This document shows, piece after piece, positions 32,247 to 39,823 of a DNA stretch of 47,664 nucleotides. Position numbers and translations under genes: made by a program. Source of the DNA: Kingella denitrificans ATCC 33394. GTDB taxonomy: Bacteria; Pseudomonadota; Gammaproteobacteria; Burkholderiales; Neisseriaceae. Under the pieces are notes generated by a model, which had not been told where the DNA came from, searched no databases, and was given only the letters and a program-made list of their open reading frames with translations. Position 1 is the stretch's first letter. Every line of letters starts with the position of its first letter. The DNA lies in assembly GCF_000190695.1 (NCBI RefSeq), contig NZ_GL870929.1:1296253-1343916 (forward strand). Direction: 5' to 3'.

Positions 32247-32972
32247 TTATGGCTGGGCAGCAGCACCACGGGCGGCCTCTTCCAACATCTTCCTGATGAA
32301 CTCCATTACGCTGGGGTGCAGGCTGCCTGACGTATAGAGAAAATACAAAGCAAAATAGTAAACGAAAAAATAAGCCAAAATGCCGAAAATGATCCACTTC
32401 ACGACTTTGCTCCATTTTTTGCGCATGTAATCATTGCCGGCTTCTCGGCGCAGAAAGTCGATTTGGTTTTTGCCGATACTGAAAAACCAGCCCAGCGCAA
32501 TCGACCAACCCATAATAGGAATTTCGATTGCGGCAAAAAAATAAAGGAGCGTACTCAATATGCCGAACACAATCGTGCCATACACCACATACATATTCTG
32601 CCGTGCGGCATCTTCATTGCCCAATTCGCGCCAGTTAATGGCATGCAGCCATGCGCCGATGATGGGGGATAACAGAATGCCCAGCACGGCGGCCACGGTG
32701 GGGTTATACAATTTGGGCGTGTAATAACCGCCGTGCCCGCTGTGGGACGGAGCGGCAGGTGCAGGCTGCTTTTGCGATGGAATAAAGAAACTCGGTTGTT
32801 CTTGGCGCAGTCTCGCATCATAGCGATAACGCACTTCATTGACCAGCAGCCATTCCTGCACGCCGCGGATTTCGGCATCGCTAAGCTCGGAATGGTATTG
32901 CGCCAATGCGGCTTCAATTTCGGCACGGCTGGCGGTGGGCGGAAGGTTCAGTCGTTGGTACAAGTTAATCAT
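32247..32972 (-). CDS. Membrane protein with a J-domain-like N-terminus
   Basis: The 241-residue product begins MINLYQRLNLPPTASRAEIEAALAQYHSE (quoted in part: LYQRLNLPPTAS). This resembles a J-domain, but the HPD motif that activates DnaK is missing (YHSELS instead). Residues 95-225 contain about four hydrophobic spans, with NWRELGNEDAARQNMYVVYG between two of them. KQPAPAAP near residue 68 is a translated uptake sequence in the linker. A co-chaperone role is doubtful without HPD; a membrane-anchored degenerate J-like protein is the best description. AAAGGAAA precedes the ATG at 32972. Confidence 0.7.
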   Translation of the reverse strand: MINLYQRLNLPPTASRAEIEAALAQYHSELSDAEIRGVQEWLLVNEVRYRYDARLRQEQPSFFIPSQKQPAPAAPSHSGHGGYYTPKLYNPTVAAVLGILLSPIIGAWLHAINWRELGNEDAARQNMYVVYGTIVFGILSTLLYFFAAIEIPIMGWSIALGWFFSIGKNQIDFLRREAGNDYMRKKWSKVVKWIIFGILAYFFVYYFALYFLYTSGSLHPSVMEFIRKMLEEAARGAAAQP

Positions 32973-33070
32973 TGGGTTTCCTTTGAGCTTGATGGCTGCA
33001 TTATAGTGAAATCTGCAATGCGCCGCTACGGCATGGGCATGATTGGGCATTTGTAATGTCGCACGAATAA

Positions 33071-33113
33071 AAGTGCAGGCTGCTTTTTCGGTTACCAAAA
33101 GCAGCCTGCACTT
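33071..33113 (-). terminator. Inverted DUS terminator after the metPS genes
   Basis: AAGTGCAGGCTGCTTTT (33071-33087) pairs with AAAAGCAGCCTGCACTT (33097-33113), with a 9-nt loop. It lies 11 bases beyond the metS stop. Confidence 0.8.
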
Positions 33114-33124
33114 TATTCTACGCT

Positions 33125-33229
33125 TCAATCATCACGTTTTGCTTTGAGCAAATGTACCAGCGAGGCAATCAATCCGCCCCAGATAATCACAATCGCCACC
33201 AGCATCATAATGACGGCACTATTGTTCAT
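33125..33229 (-). CDS. metS: Small subunit of a methionine/alanine importer (MetS-like)
   Basis: This 34-residue protein (starting MNNSAVIMMLVAIVIIWGG, ending HLLKAKRDD) is one hydrophobic helix with a basic end. That is the pattern of the small MetS subunit found beside MetP-type sodium symporters, as known from Corynebacterium. Its ATG lies inside the last codons of the large-subunit gene, overlapping by 11 bases, with GGAG just upstream. This overlap strongly supports a real partner gene. Confidence 0.8.
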   Translation of the reverse strand: MNNSAVIMMLVAIVIIWGGLIASLVHLLKAKRDD

Positions 33230-34748
33230 GGTTGTTCTCCTCTGCTTGGTCGCGACCGTGCCATGCCAGGCGCGACAAAATAATCGCTAACACAATCAAT
33301 CCCCCTGCCATGCCCCAGCCGAACGTATTCACAAACCAATCGGGATAATTTTCATATCCTTCTTTGATAATCTTGGTCAGTTCGCTGAACAGCATGTAAC
33401 CCAACACCACCGGCGTCAATATGCCGGACACCAACACCCACATTTTGCCAACCTTAAAAGATGATGTGCGGTTGATATGCTCTGCCAATGTAGGCAGATA
33501 TTTGCCGATTGCCATTGCCACCAACGAGAAAAAGGCAACGGCGACAATGCCGAAATTGGTTACGAATTTGTCCAACACGTCCAACATGGGCAAGCCCGTG
33601 GTGGTGCCGAACAGCGCAATGGACAACAACGCCATCGGTACGCACACGACGATGGTCGAAACCACGCGTCCCCAGTGCAGCTTGTCCTGCACGGCGGCAA
33701 TAATCACTTCCAGAATCGAAATCAGCGAAGTGACGCCGGCAAACAACAGCGAACCGAAAAACAGCACGCCCAGCAGGCTGCCCATCGGCGCTTGGTCGAT
33801 AATGGCAGGGAAGGCGATAAACGCCAAACCGATGCCCGATGTCGCCACCTCGCTCACTTCCTTGCCGCCCGCCTGCGCCATAAAGCCCAATGCGGCAAAC
33901 ACGCCGATACCGGCCAGCAATTCAAAGCTGCTGTTGGCGAAACCCACCACCAAGCCGGAGCCGGTCAAATCGGTATCGCGTTTCAAATAAGATGCATACG
34001 TTACCATGATGCCGAAGCAGATGGACAGCGAAAAGAAAATCTGCCCGTAGGCGGCAATCCACACGGCCGGTTCAAGCAGTTTGTCCCAGTTCGGCGTGAA
34101 CAGCGCATTCAAGCCTTTGGCCGCGCCCGGCAGAAAGAGCGAGCTGACCACCAAAATACCGAACATGACGGTGAGCAGCGGCATGAAAAATGCCGAAGAT
34201 TTGCCCACGCCTTTTTGCACGCCCAGCGCCATGACAATCAAAATAAACGCCCACACACCGATTTGTGGCAAAGTCACGGCAGAGACGAAGTCCATGCTGA
34301 CGCCGGCACCATCCGCCATCCGCAGATATTCTTTAAAGAAGAAATCGGCATGATTGCTGCCCCACGCTTTGTTGAGCGAGAAATAGGTGTAGCTGGCCGA
34401 CCAACCCAAAATCACGGCATAATAAATACCGATGATGACGTTAATCAGCACCTGCCACCAGCCGAATGCTTCCAACTTAGAACTCATGCGGCGGAACGAC
34501 AGCGGCGCAGAACCACGGTATTTGTGCCCGATGGCATAATCCAAAAACAACAGTGGAATGCCCGCCGTCAGCAATGCCACCAAATAAGGAATGATGAACG
34601 CGCCGCCGCCATTATCATACGTTACATAAGGGAAACGCCAAATATTGCCCAAGCCCACTGCCGAGCCGATGGCGGCAAAAATAAACGCTTTTTGTCCCGA
34701 GAAAGTTTCCCGTTTGGGTTTTGCGGTCGATGTCTGTTGATTCGACAT
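33219..34748 (-). CDS. metP: Sodium-dependent amino acid symporter, probably methionine/alanine importer MetP
   Basis: This is a neurotransmitter:sodium symporter family protein (LeuT fold) of 509 residues with about 12 membrane helices. The sodium and substrate site of helix 1 is clear: FIFAAIGSAVGLGNIWRFPY, followed by NGGGAFIIPY. The 3' end overlaps a MetS-like small subunit, pointing to methionine or alanine as the substrate rather than other amino acids. The start at 34748 (MSNQQTST) has GAGG eight bases upstream, and a promoter is seen at 34792-34820. Confidence 0.88.
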   Translation of the reverse strand: MSNQQTSTAKPKRETFSGQKAFIFAAIGSAVGLGNIWRFPYVTYDNGGGAFIIPYLVALLTAGIPLLFLDYAIGHKYRGSAPLSFRRMSSKLEAFGWWQVLINVIIGIYYAVILGWSASYTYFSLNKAWGSNHADFFFKEYLRMADGAGVSMDFVSAVTLPQIGVWAFILIVMALGVQKGVGKSSAFFMPLLTVMFGILVVSSLFLPGAAKGLNALFTPNWDKLLEPAVWIAAYGQIFFSLSICFGIMVTYASYLKRDTDLTGSGLVVGFANSSFELLAGIGVFAALGFMAQAGGKEVSEVATSGIGLAFIAFPAIIDQAPMGSLLGVLFFGSLLFAGVTSLISILEVIIAAVQDKLHWGRVVSTIVVCVPMALLSIALFGTTTGLPMLDVLDKFVTNFGIVAVAFFSLVAMAIGKYLPTLAEHINRTSSFKVGKMWVLVSGILTPVVLGYMLFSELTKIIKEGYENYPDWFVNTFGWGMAGGLIVLAIILSRLAWHGRDQAEENNHEQ

Positions 34749-34791
34749 AATACGCACCTCTGTTTTGACTACTGAAATCTGAAAGTTGCTA

Positions 34792-34820
34792 ACTATGCCA
34801 AAATTTTTAAAAAAAGTAAA
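34792..34820 (-). promoter_or_regulatory. Promoter of metPS
   Basis: On the minus strand TTTACT (34815-34820) and CATAGT (34792-34797) are 17 bp apart, with an extended -10 TG. The spacer is nearly pure A/T. Confidence 0.5.
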
Positions 34821-34872
34821 GATAAGTTAAGCCAATTCGATTAGAAAATTTTATCGCATTGCCGAAGAAGAA

Positions 34873-34916
34873 AAAAAGCAGCCTGCACTTCAATAAACAA
34901 AGTGCAGGCTGCTTTT
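34873..34916 (-). terminator. Inverted DUS terminator of the rpsP operon
   Basis: AAAAAGCAGCCTGCACTT (34873-34890) pairs with AGTGCAGGCTGCTTTT (34901-34916), 14 bases beyond the rplS stop. Confidence 0.8.
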
Positions 34917-34929
34917 CCAATATGCCCTA

Positions 34930-35298
34930 TTACGCTTGTTTGCGTGCAGGCAGTTTTTCTTTAATACGAGCCGCTTTACCAGTCAGACCGCGCAAGTAGT
35001 ACAGTTTCGCACGGCGCACATCACCGCGGCGTTTCACTTCGATTTTCTCTACGCGTGGTGAGTACAGCGGGAATGTACGCTCAACACCTTCGCCGTTCGA
35101 AATTTTGCGGACGATGAAGTTGCTGTTCAAGCCACGGTTGCGGCGAGAAATCACAACGCCTTCATACGCTTGCAGACGGGTACGGTTACCCTCCACCACG
35201 CGCGCCCATACCACCACGGTATCACCGGGTGCAAATTCAGGGATGTCTTTGTTCAAACGGGCAATTTCTTCTTGCTCCAATTGTTGGATCAGATTCAT
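34930..35298 (-). CDS. rplS: 50S ribosomal protein L19
   Basis: L19 sits at the 30S-50S interface. The 122-residue protein has the family signature VEGNRTRLQAYEGVVISRRNRG and the basic C-terminus RRAKLYYLRGLTGKAARIKEKL. AAGGAAAA precedes the ATG at 35298. It is the last gene of rpsP-rimM-trmD-rplS, 10 bases after trmD. Confidence 0.97.
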   Translation of the reverse strand: MNLIQQLEQEEIARLNKDIPEFAPGDTVVVWARVVEGNRTRLQAYEGVVISRRNRGLNSNFIVRKISNGEGVERTFPLYSPRVEKIEVKRRGDVRRAKLYYLRGLTGKAARIKEKLPARKQA

Positions 35299-35308
35299 GT
35301 TTTTTTCC

Positions 35309-36064
35309 TTAATATGATATGGATTCTCCGTTGCTTTCCTGACGGATTTTGTCTAAAAGTCGGATTTCCTGTGGGAGTAAATCGCGCTTTTCCAGCAAAT
35401 CTGGTCGGCGCATCAATGTGCGGCGCAACGATTGTTCCAATCGCCATTCCGCAATCAACGCATGATTGCCCGAAGTTAAAACTTCCGGCACACCCATGCC
35501 CTGAAATTCTGCCGGCCGCGTGTAATGCGGATAATCCAGCAAGCCGTCGGCAAACGAATCCTGTTCGGCTGACGCCATGTCGCCTAGCACATCGGGCACA
35601 AAACGCAACACCGCGTCCATCAGCATCATGGCGGGCAATTCGCCGCCCGACACCACAAAATCACCAATACTGATTTCTTCGTCAACGCAGCTTTGCAGCA
35701 CGCGCTCGTCCACGCCTTCGTAACGGCCGCATAGCAAAACCAAATGGCTCAGCTGCGACAATTCGACCACTTTTTTGTGTGTCAATGGCGCGCCCTGCGG
35801 GCTTAAATAAATCACCCGTGCAGGCTGCAGGCTGCTTTGCTTGGCAAATTCGACCGCCTTGCACAAAGGCTCCGCCATCATCACCATGCCGGCACCGCCG
35901 CCAAACGGCCTATCATCGATATAGCCCAGTTTGTTATCGGCGAACTGCCGCGGATTAATGGCGGAAAACTGCCAAAGGTTCTGTTTGTGCGCCCGTCCCG
36001 TCACACCGTATTCGACGATGCTGCGGAACATTTCAGGAAACAGCGTAACGGCTTGAATCAGCAT
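35309..36064 (-). CDS. trmD: tRNA (guanine-N1-)-methyltransferase
   Basis: TrmD methylates G37 of tRNAs that carry G36 and prevents frameshifts. The 251-residue protein has the SAM-binding trefoil knot with LLCGRYEGVDERV and SIGDFVVSGGELPAMM, and the N-terminal DDRPFGGGAGMVMM. The ATG at 36064 overlaps the rimM stop in TGATG, so translation is coupled; upstream in-frame codons lie within rimM. A DUS-like stretch encodes part of SSLQPARV. Confidence 0.96.
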   Translation of the reverse strand: MLIQAVTLFPEMFRSIVEYGVTGRAHKQNLWQFSAINPRQFADNKLGYIDDRPFGGGAGMVMMAEPLCKAVEFAKQSSLQPARVIYLSPQGAPLTHKKVVELSQLSHLVLLCGRYEGVDERVLQSCVDEEISIGDFVVSGGELPAMMLMDAVLRFVPDVLGDMASAEQDSFADGLLDYPHYTRPAEFQGMGVPEVLTSGNHALIAEWRLEQSLRRTLMRRPDLLEKRDLLPQEIRLLDKIRQESNGESISY

Positions 36065-36573
36065 CAGTAATCCACGCCCCAATCGGCGGTAATTTTGCGG
36101 TTTTCCGCGTCCACGCCGTCAATATAGTGCGACACGAACGGAATCAGTTTTTCGCCGTATTCGCCGCGCACCACCAAAACATCGTGCGCGCCGGTTTCCA
36201 TGAGTTTGACCACTTCGCCCAAAACCGCCTGTTCGCGGTTCACAACGCTCATACCGACCAAATCCGCCCAGTAATACTCGTCTTCTTCGGTTTCGGCAAA
36301 GTTTTCGCGTGCGATTTCGATGGTGTAGCCGCGCAATAATGCGGCTTCGTCGCGGTCGTTAATGTGGGCGAATTTAACTTGCAATTCGTCGCCGGCCACT
36401 TTGCTGGCTTCGATTTCGGCAACCCGGACATTGCCACCTTTGGTCAAACGCCATTCGGGGTAATCCAACAGGCTGTCGGCATATTCAGTTCCGGCGTGGA
36501 CTTTAACCCAGCCTTTAACACCGAATGCGCCTTTGATATAGCCCATGGCGACCCAGTTTTGACTGCCGCTCAT
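36064..36573 (-). CDS. rimM: Ribosome maturation factor RimM
   Basis: RimM helps build the 30S head through S19. The 169-residue protein shows the N-terminal MGYIKGAFGVKGWVKVHAG barrel and the PRC-barrel domain from about residue 95 (EYYWADLVGMSVVN). The C-terminal HDVLVVRGEYGEKLIPFV is also present. The ATG at 36573 begins three bases after rpsP and lacks a Shine-Dalgarno sequence, so it probably depends on ribosomes finishing rpsP. Confidence 0.95.
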   Translation of the reverse strand: MSGSQNWVAMGYIKGAFGVKGWVKVHAGTEYADSLLDYPEWRLTKGGNVRVAEIEASKVAGDELQVKFAHINDRDEAALLRGYTIEIARENFAETEEDEYYWADLVGMSVVNREQAVLGEVVKLMETGAHDVLVVRGEYGEKLIPFVSHYIDGVDAENRKITADWGVDY

Positions 36574-36576
36574 GGA

Positions 36577-36825
36577 TTAAGCGGCAACTTTTTGCTCTTT
36601 AACCAATTTGGCAACGGCTTCGCTCACTTGCGCGCCTTGTGCAACCCAGTGGTTCAAACGGTCTGCGGCGATGCGGATGCGCTCTTGTTTTTCATTGGCA
36701 ACGGGGTTGTAGAAGCCCACGCGCTCAATGAAGCGACCGTCGCGACGGCTGCGGCTGTCGGCAACGATGATGTTGTAAAAAGGACGTTTTTTAGAGCCGC
36801 CACGGGCCAAACGGATAACTACCAT
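36577..36825 (-). CDS. rpsP: 30S ribosomal protein S16
   Basis: This 82-residue S16 starts MVVIRLARGGSKKRPFYNIIVADSRS (shown in part: LARGGSKKRPFYNI) and has the standard family length. AAGGAA precedes the ATG at 36825. It leads the rpsP-rimM-trmD-rplS operon, and its leader contains a 16-bp palindrome. Confidence 0.97.
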   Translation of the reverse strand: MVVIRLARGGSKKRPFYNIIVADSRSRRDGRFIERVGFYNPVANEKQERIRIAADRLNHWVAQGAQVSEAVAKLVKEQKVAA

Positions 36826-36844
36826 GCTTATATTCCTTGTAAAT

Positions 36845-36860
36845 TCGCAAAGCTTTGCGA
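36845..36860. promoter_or_regulatory. 16-bp palindrome in the rpsP leader
   Basis: TCGCAAAGCTTTGCGA is a perfect palindrome between the rpsP promoter (36886-36915) and its ribosome-binding site. As DNA it could be an operator; as RNA it forms a hairpin near the ribosome site. No T-run follows, so it is not a terminator. Confidence 0.5.
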
Positions 36861-36885
36861 GTTGAGTGGATATAGAAAACCGTGC

Positions 36886-36915
36886 ATTTTATTAGCTTTT
36901 GTATTGTTTAGGCAA
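36886..36915 (-). promoter_or_regulatory. Promoter of rpsP-rimM-trmD-rplS
   Basis: On the minus strand TTGCCT (36910-36915) and TAAAAT (36886-36891) are 18 bp apart. The spacer is AT-rich, as in ribosomal protein promoters. Confidence 0.55.
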
Positions 36916-37035
36916 GTGCTTTATCCATTCTTTTCGCACTGCGGGCGGTAAAGCTGAAAAAAGGGAACGGTTTTCGTCTATAATAGCGCTTTTGCAGGCT
37001 GCCTGCGCGTTCATTTTTCCTTTCGGAGTGAAATC

Positions 37036-38106
37036 ATGCGTCCTTTAGTTGCAGAAATCAGACTGGCGCACCTGCGCCACAATTACCGCGTGCTCAAAGA
37101 AATGCACGGGCAGAATTTGCTGGCCGTCGTGAAGGCGGATGCCTATGGGCACGGCGCAGTGCAATGCGCAAAAGCCTTGGACGACATGGCCGACGGTTTT
37201 GCGGTGGCGTTTCTGGAAGAAGCCGTCACGCTGCGCGAAAACGGGATTAAAAGCCCGATTCTGCTGCTGGAAGGCGTATTCGAGCCGCACGAATATGCGC
37301 TGGTGGAACAATACGGCTTATGGACGGTCATCCACCAGCAAACGCAGCTGGAAGACTGCTTGGCGCACGATTGGAAGCAGCCTGCAACCGTGTGGCTGAA
37401 AATGGACAGCGGCATGCACCGCGCCGGCTTTTTCCCGCACAACTATGCCGCGGCTTACCACGCGCTGCAACAAAGCCCCAAAATCGGCAAAATCGTTAAA
37501 ATGACCCATTTCGCCTGCGCGGACGATGCGGAACGCGGCATGACGGAAATGCAAATCGACACGTTCGACACGGCATGTGAAGGACTGGGCGGCGACAGCA
37601 GCCTGGCCAATTCGGCGGCGATTTTGGCCTATCCCGAAGCCAGACGCGAATGGGGGCGCGCCGGTTTGGCGTTATACGGCGTATCGCCCTTCGCCGCAGG
37701 TGCAGGCTGCTTTGAAGCCGATTTGAAACCCGTGATGCGCGTTGCCTCCCAAGTGTTTGCCGAACGCGTTTTGCAGCCGCACGAACCGATTGGTTACGGC
37801 GCATCGTTTTACACGAAACGTTCCACGCGCGTGGGCTTGGTGGCGTGCGGCTATGCGGACGGCTATCCGCGCAACGCCCCCACCGACACGCCCGTGTTCA
37901 TCAACGGTATGCGCTCACGCTTAATCGGCCGCGCGTCCATGGACATGCTAACCGTCGATTTGAGCCACGTCCCCGCCGATTCGGCCTACGAAGTCGAGCT
38001 GTTCGGCGACAGTGTTTCCATCAACGAACTGGCGCAGTCCGCAGGGCATATCCCCTATGAAATCCTGTGCCACATCAAACGCATGCGGCGCGTGTATCAG
38101 GCATAA
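37036..38106 (+). CDS. alr: Alanine racemase
   Basis: Alr interconverts L- and D-alanine with pyridoxal phosphate, feeding peptidoglycan synthesis. The 356-residue protein has the cofactor Lys33 in AVVKADAYGHG and the catalytic Tyr254 in GYGASFYTKR, plus LKMDSGMHRAGF in the barrel. CGGAG lies seven bases before the ATG; TATAAT at 36979-36984 is a probable -10 box. Two translated uptake sequences, WKQPATVW and GAGCF, lie on the protein. A Correia-like element begins one base after the stop. Confidence 0.96.
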   Translation: MRPLVAEIRLAHLRHNYRVLKEMHGQNLLAVVKADAYGHGAVQCAKALDDMADGFAVAFLEEAVTLRENGIKSPILLLEGVFEPHEYALVEQYGLWTVIHQQTQLEDCLAHDWKQPATVWLKMDSGMHRAGFFPHNYAAAYHALQQSPKIGKIVKMTHFACADDAERGMTEMQIDTFDTACEGLGGDSSLANSAAILAYPEARREWGRAGLALYGVSPFAAGAGCFEADLKPVMRVASQVFAERVLQPHEPIGYGASFYTKRSTRVGLVACGYADGYPRNAPTDTPVFINGMRSRLIGRASMDMLTVDLSHVPADSAYEVELFGDSVSINELAQSAGHIPYEILCHIKRMRRVYQA

Positions 38107-38107
38107 A

Positions 38108-38213
38108 TATAGTGAATTAAAATCGCAATGATACGACGTTGGCTCGCCTTGACGTACTACCTGTACGCCTTGCGGCTCGCTGCCTTGTCTCATTTTTATT
38201 TTAATCCACCATA
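38108..38213. repeat. Correia-like (CREE/NEMIS) element, copy 2
   Basis: This 106-bp element is in reverse orientation to copy 1 at 26376-26481; I count nine differences, about 91% identity. Its ends, TATAGTGAATTAAAAT and ATTTTAATCCACCATA, are imperfect inverted repeats. It starts one base after the alr stop codon, so the alr message should carry it in its 3' tail. The ends match the classical Neisseria ends (ATAGTGG...) more closely than those of copy 1. Confidence 0.85.
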
Positions 38214-38238
38214 ACGGGCGACCAGATTCCCGCGATAC

Positions 38239-38291
38239 AAAAGCAGCCTGCACTCCGGAACACGCGCTCCTTAAAGTGCAGGCTGCTTTTT
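38239..38291 (+). terminator. Inverted DUS terminator after alr
   Basis: AAAAGCAGCCTGCACT (38239-38254) pairs with AGTGCAGGCTGCTTTT (38275-38290), separated by about 20 nt. It lies after the Correia-like element and before the flavin reductase gene. Confidence 0.7.
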
Positions 38292-38334
38292 GCCTGTTGC
38301 CGCAACCGACCAATTCACTTTTTCCGATATCTCC

Positions 38335-38835
38335 ATGACCGCCAACGACACTATCCGACAACAATTCCGTGAAGCCATGTCATTTTGCACATCGGGCGTG
38401 CACATCATCACCACCGACGGCGAGGCGGGACGATACGGCATCACCATGACCGCTGTGGCCGCCGTGACGGACGAACCGCCGACCATGTTGCTGTGCGTGA
38501 ATCAGAAAACACGCATCCACCCGATTTTGCAGAGTAACCGCCATTTGTGCATTAACGTATTGGCGGCACACCAGCAGGATGCGGCCGAACATTTTGCCGG
38601 CATGACCGCGCTCACACCCGCCGAACGCTTCGAGCAACACATCTGGCACCGCGGCAGCACGGGGCAGTTGCAGATTGAAGGCGCGCTGGCGCATTTGCAC
38701 GGCCACATCACCGCAGAACACAGCATCGGCACCCACAGCGTTTTTTATGTGCAGTTGGACGAAATCTCCGCGCCGAACGCCCAGCAGCAACCGCCGCTGG
38801 TTTACTACCGCCGTCAGTTCGGATTGTCCGACTGA
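38335..38835 (+). CDS. Flavin reductase-domain protein (HpaC/RutF-like)
   Basis: The 166-residue product matches the flavin reductase-like FMN-binding fold, which reduces free flavin with NAD(P)H to feed a partner monooxygenase. Visible family patterns are FREAMSFCTSGVHIITTDGE at the start, GITMTAVAAVTDEPPTMLLCVN and CINVLAAHQQDAAEHFAG. No monooxygenase gene is adjacent, so the partner is unknown. The ATG at 38335 has only a weak ribosome site. Its 3' end overlaps the convergent dnaQ by 22 bp. Confidence 0.8.
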   Translation: MTANDTIRQQFREAMSFCTSGVHIITTDGEAGRYGITMTAVAAVTDEPPTMLLCVNQKTRIHPILQSNRHLCINVLAAHQQDAAEHFAGMTALTPAERFEQHIWHRGSTGQLQIEGALAHLHGHITAEHSIGTHSVFYVQLDEISAPNAQQQPPLVYYRRQFGLSD

Positions 38836-39551
38836 CGATAAATGCAGCGGCCGCCTGCCGCTTTGTCCAAGCCATCCAAATAATTCTCGTGTGCCGCGCA
38901 TTCTTCTTCAGAAGCAGCCTGCACTTTCAATTTTCCTGCCGACAAAGGCGCTGCCAGCGCACCTTTTGCCGCATTTCCCGCCGACACGGCATTATCCGCC
39001 GCAAACGCATCGTCCAAACTGAATTGGCCGCGCGTCATCGCCAAATACACGCCGCCGAGCAGTTCGCAGTCAATCAACGCGCCGTGCAGCACGCGGCGGC
39101 TTCTGTCCACGCCCAGCCGCGTACACAGCGCGTCCAAACTGTTTTTCTGGCCAGGATAACGCTTGCGCGCCATTTCCAGCGTATCGACCACCGTGCAGAC
39201 GCTGTCGATATTCGGCAGCCCGACACGGGCAAATTCGGCGTTCAGGAAACCCACGTCGAATTTCGCATTGTGGATAATCAGTTCCGCGCCTTTCAGAAAA
39301 TCGAAAATCTGCTGCGCCACGTCGGCAAACACGGGTTTGTCGGCCAAATCGTCCAGCGTGATGCCGTGCACGGCAGTGGCTTCGGCGGGAATATCGCGCT
39401 CCGGATGAATATAAAGGTGCAAATCGTTTTGCGTGAATTGGCGGTTCACCATTTCCAAACCGGCAAATTCAATCATGCGGTCGGGATTGTCCGCGCGGCT
39501 GTGCTCGAAACCCGTGGTTTCGGTATCCAATATAATTTGTCGCTGATTCAT
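38814..39551 (-). CDS. dnaQ: DNA polymerase III epsilon subunit (3'-5' proofreading exonuclease)
   Basis: DnaQ removes misincorporated bases for the replicative polymerase. The 245-residue protein has the exonuclease motifs: Exo I with Asp9 and Glu11 (ILDTETTG), Exo II around HNAKFDVGFLN, and Exo III HGALIDCELLGGVYLAM. A C-terminal tail of about 60 residues should bind the alpha subunit. KVQAAS in the tail is encoded by an uptake sequence. The ribosome site before the ATG at 39551 is weak. The ends of this gene and the convergent flavin reductase overlap. Confidence 0.95.
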   Translation of the reverse strand: MNQRQIILDTETTGFEHSRADNPDRMIEFAGLEMVNRQFTQNDLHLYIHPERDIPAEATAVHGITLDDLADKPVFADVAQQIFDFLKGAELIIHNAKFDVGFLNAEFARVGLPNIDSVCTVVDTLEMARKRYPGQKNSLDALCTRLGVDRSRRVLHGALIDCELLGGVYLAMTRGQFSLDDAFAADNAVSAGNAAKGALAAPLSAGKLKVQAASEEECAAHENYLDGLDKAAGGRCIYRQSDNPN

Positions 39552-39593
39552 AAATACAGATTCTTCAGAAAAGTGCAGGCTGCTTTTTCGTGC

Positions 39594-39806
39594 CTACCGA
39601 TACGGGTTTTCCACACCGCGAACCAACTGCTGCAAATATTCGCGCACCTGCGCTTCGCTGCACCCCATCAGCAGCGCGTCTTCAAATGCATCTTGCGCTG
39701 CTTGGAACAGCTCGTCCATATTCTGCGACATCACTTTGATTTTTTCGGTGCACGACACGGGCGAACCGTCATCGCCGAACCATTTGGGCATTTCGGGTTG
39801 TGCCAT
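39594..39806 (-). CDS. Small conserved-type hypothetical protein
   Basis: The 70-residue product (MAQPEMPKWFGDDGSPVSCTEKI at the start) is acidic and helical in its C-terminal half (MDELFQAAQDAFEDALLMGCSEAQVREYL). It has two Cys but no signal peptide. GGAG lies five bases before the ATG at 39806, a strong site. It sits between dnaQ and an NlpC/P60 gene on the same strand. I recognise no function. Confidence 0.7.
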   Translation of the reverse strand: MAQPEMPKWFGDDGSPVSCTEKIKVMSQNMDELFQAAQDAFEDALLMGCSEAQVREYLQQLVRGVENPYR

Positions 39807-39823
39807 TCATTCTCCAAACACGG

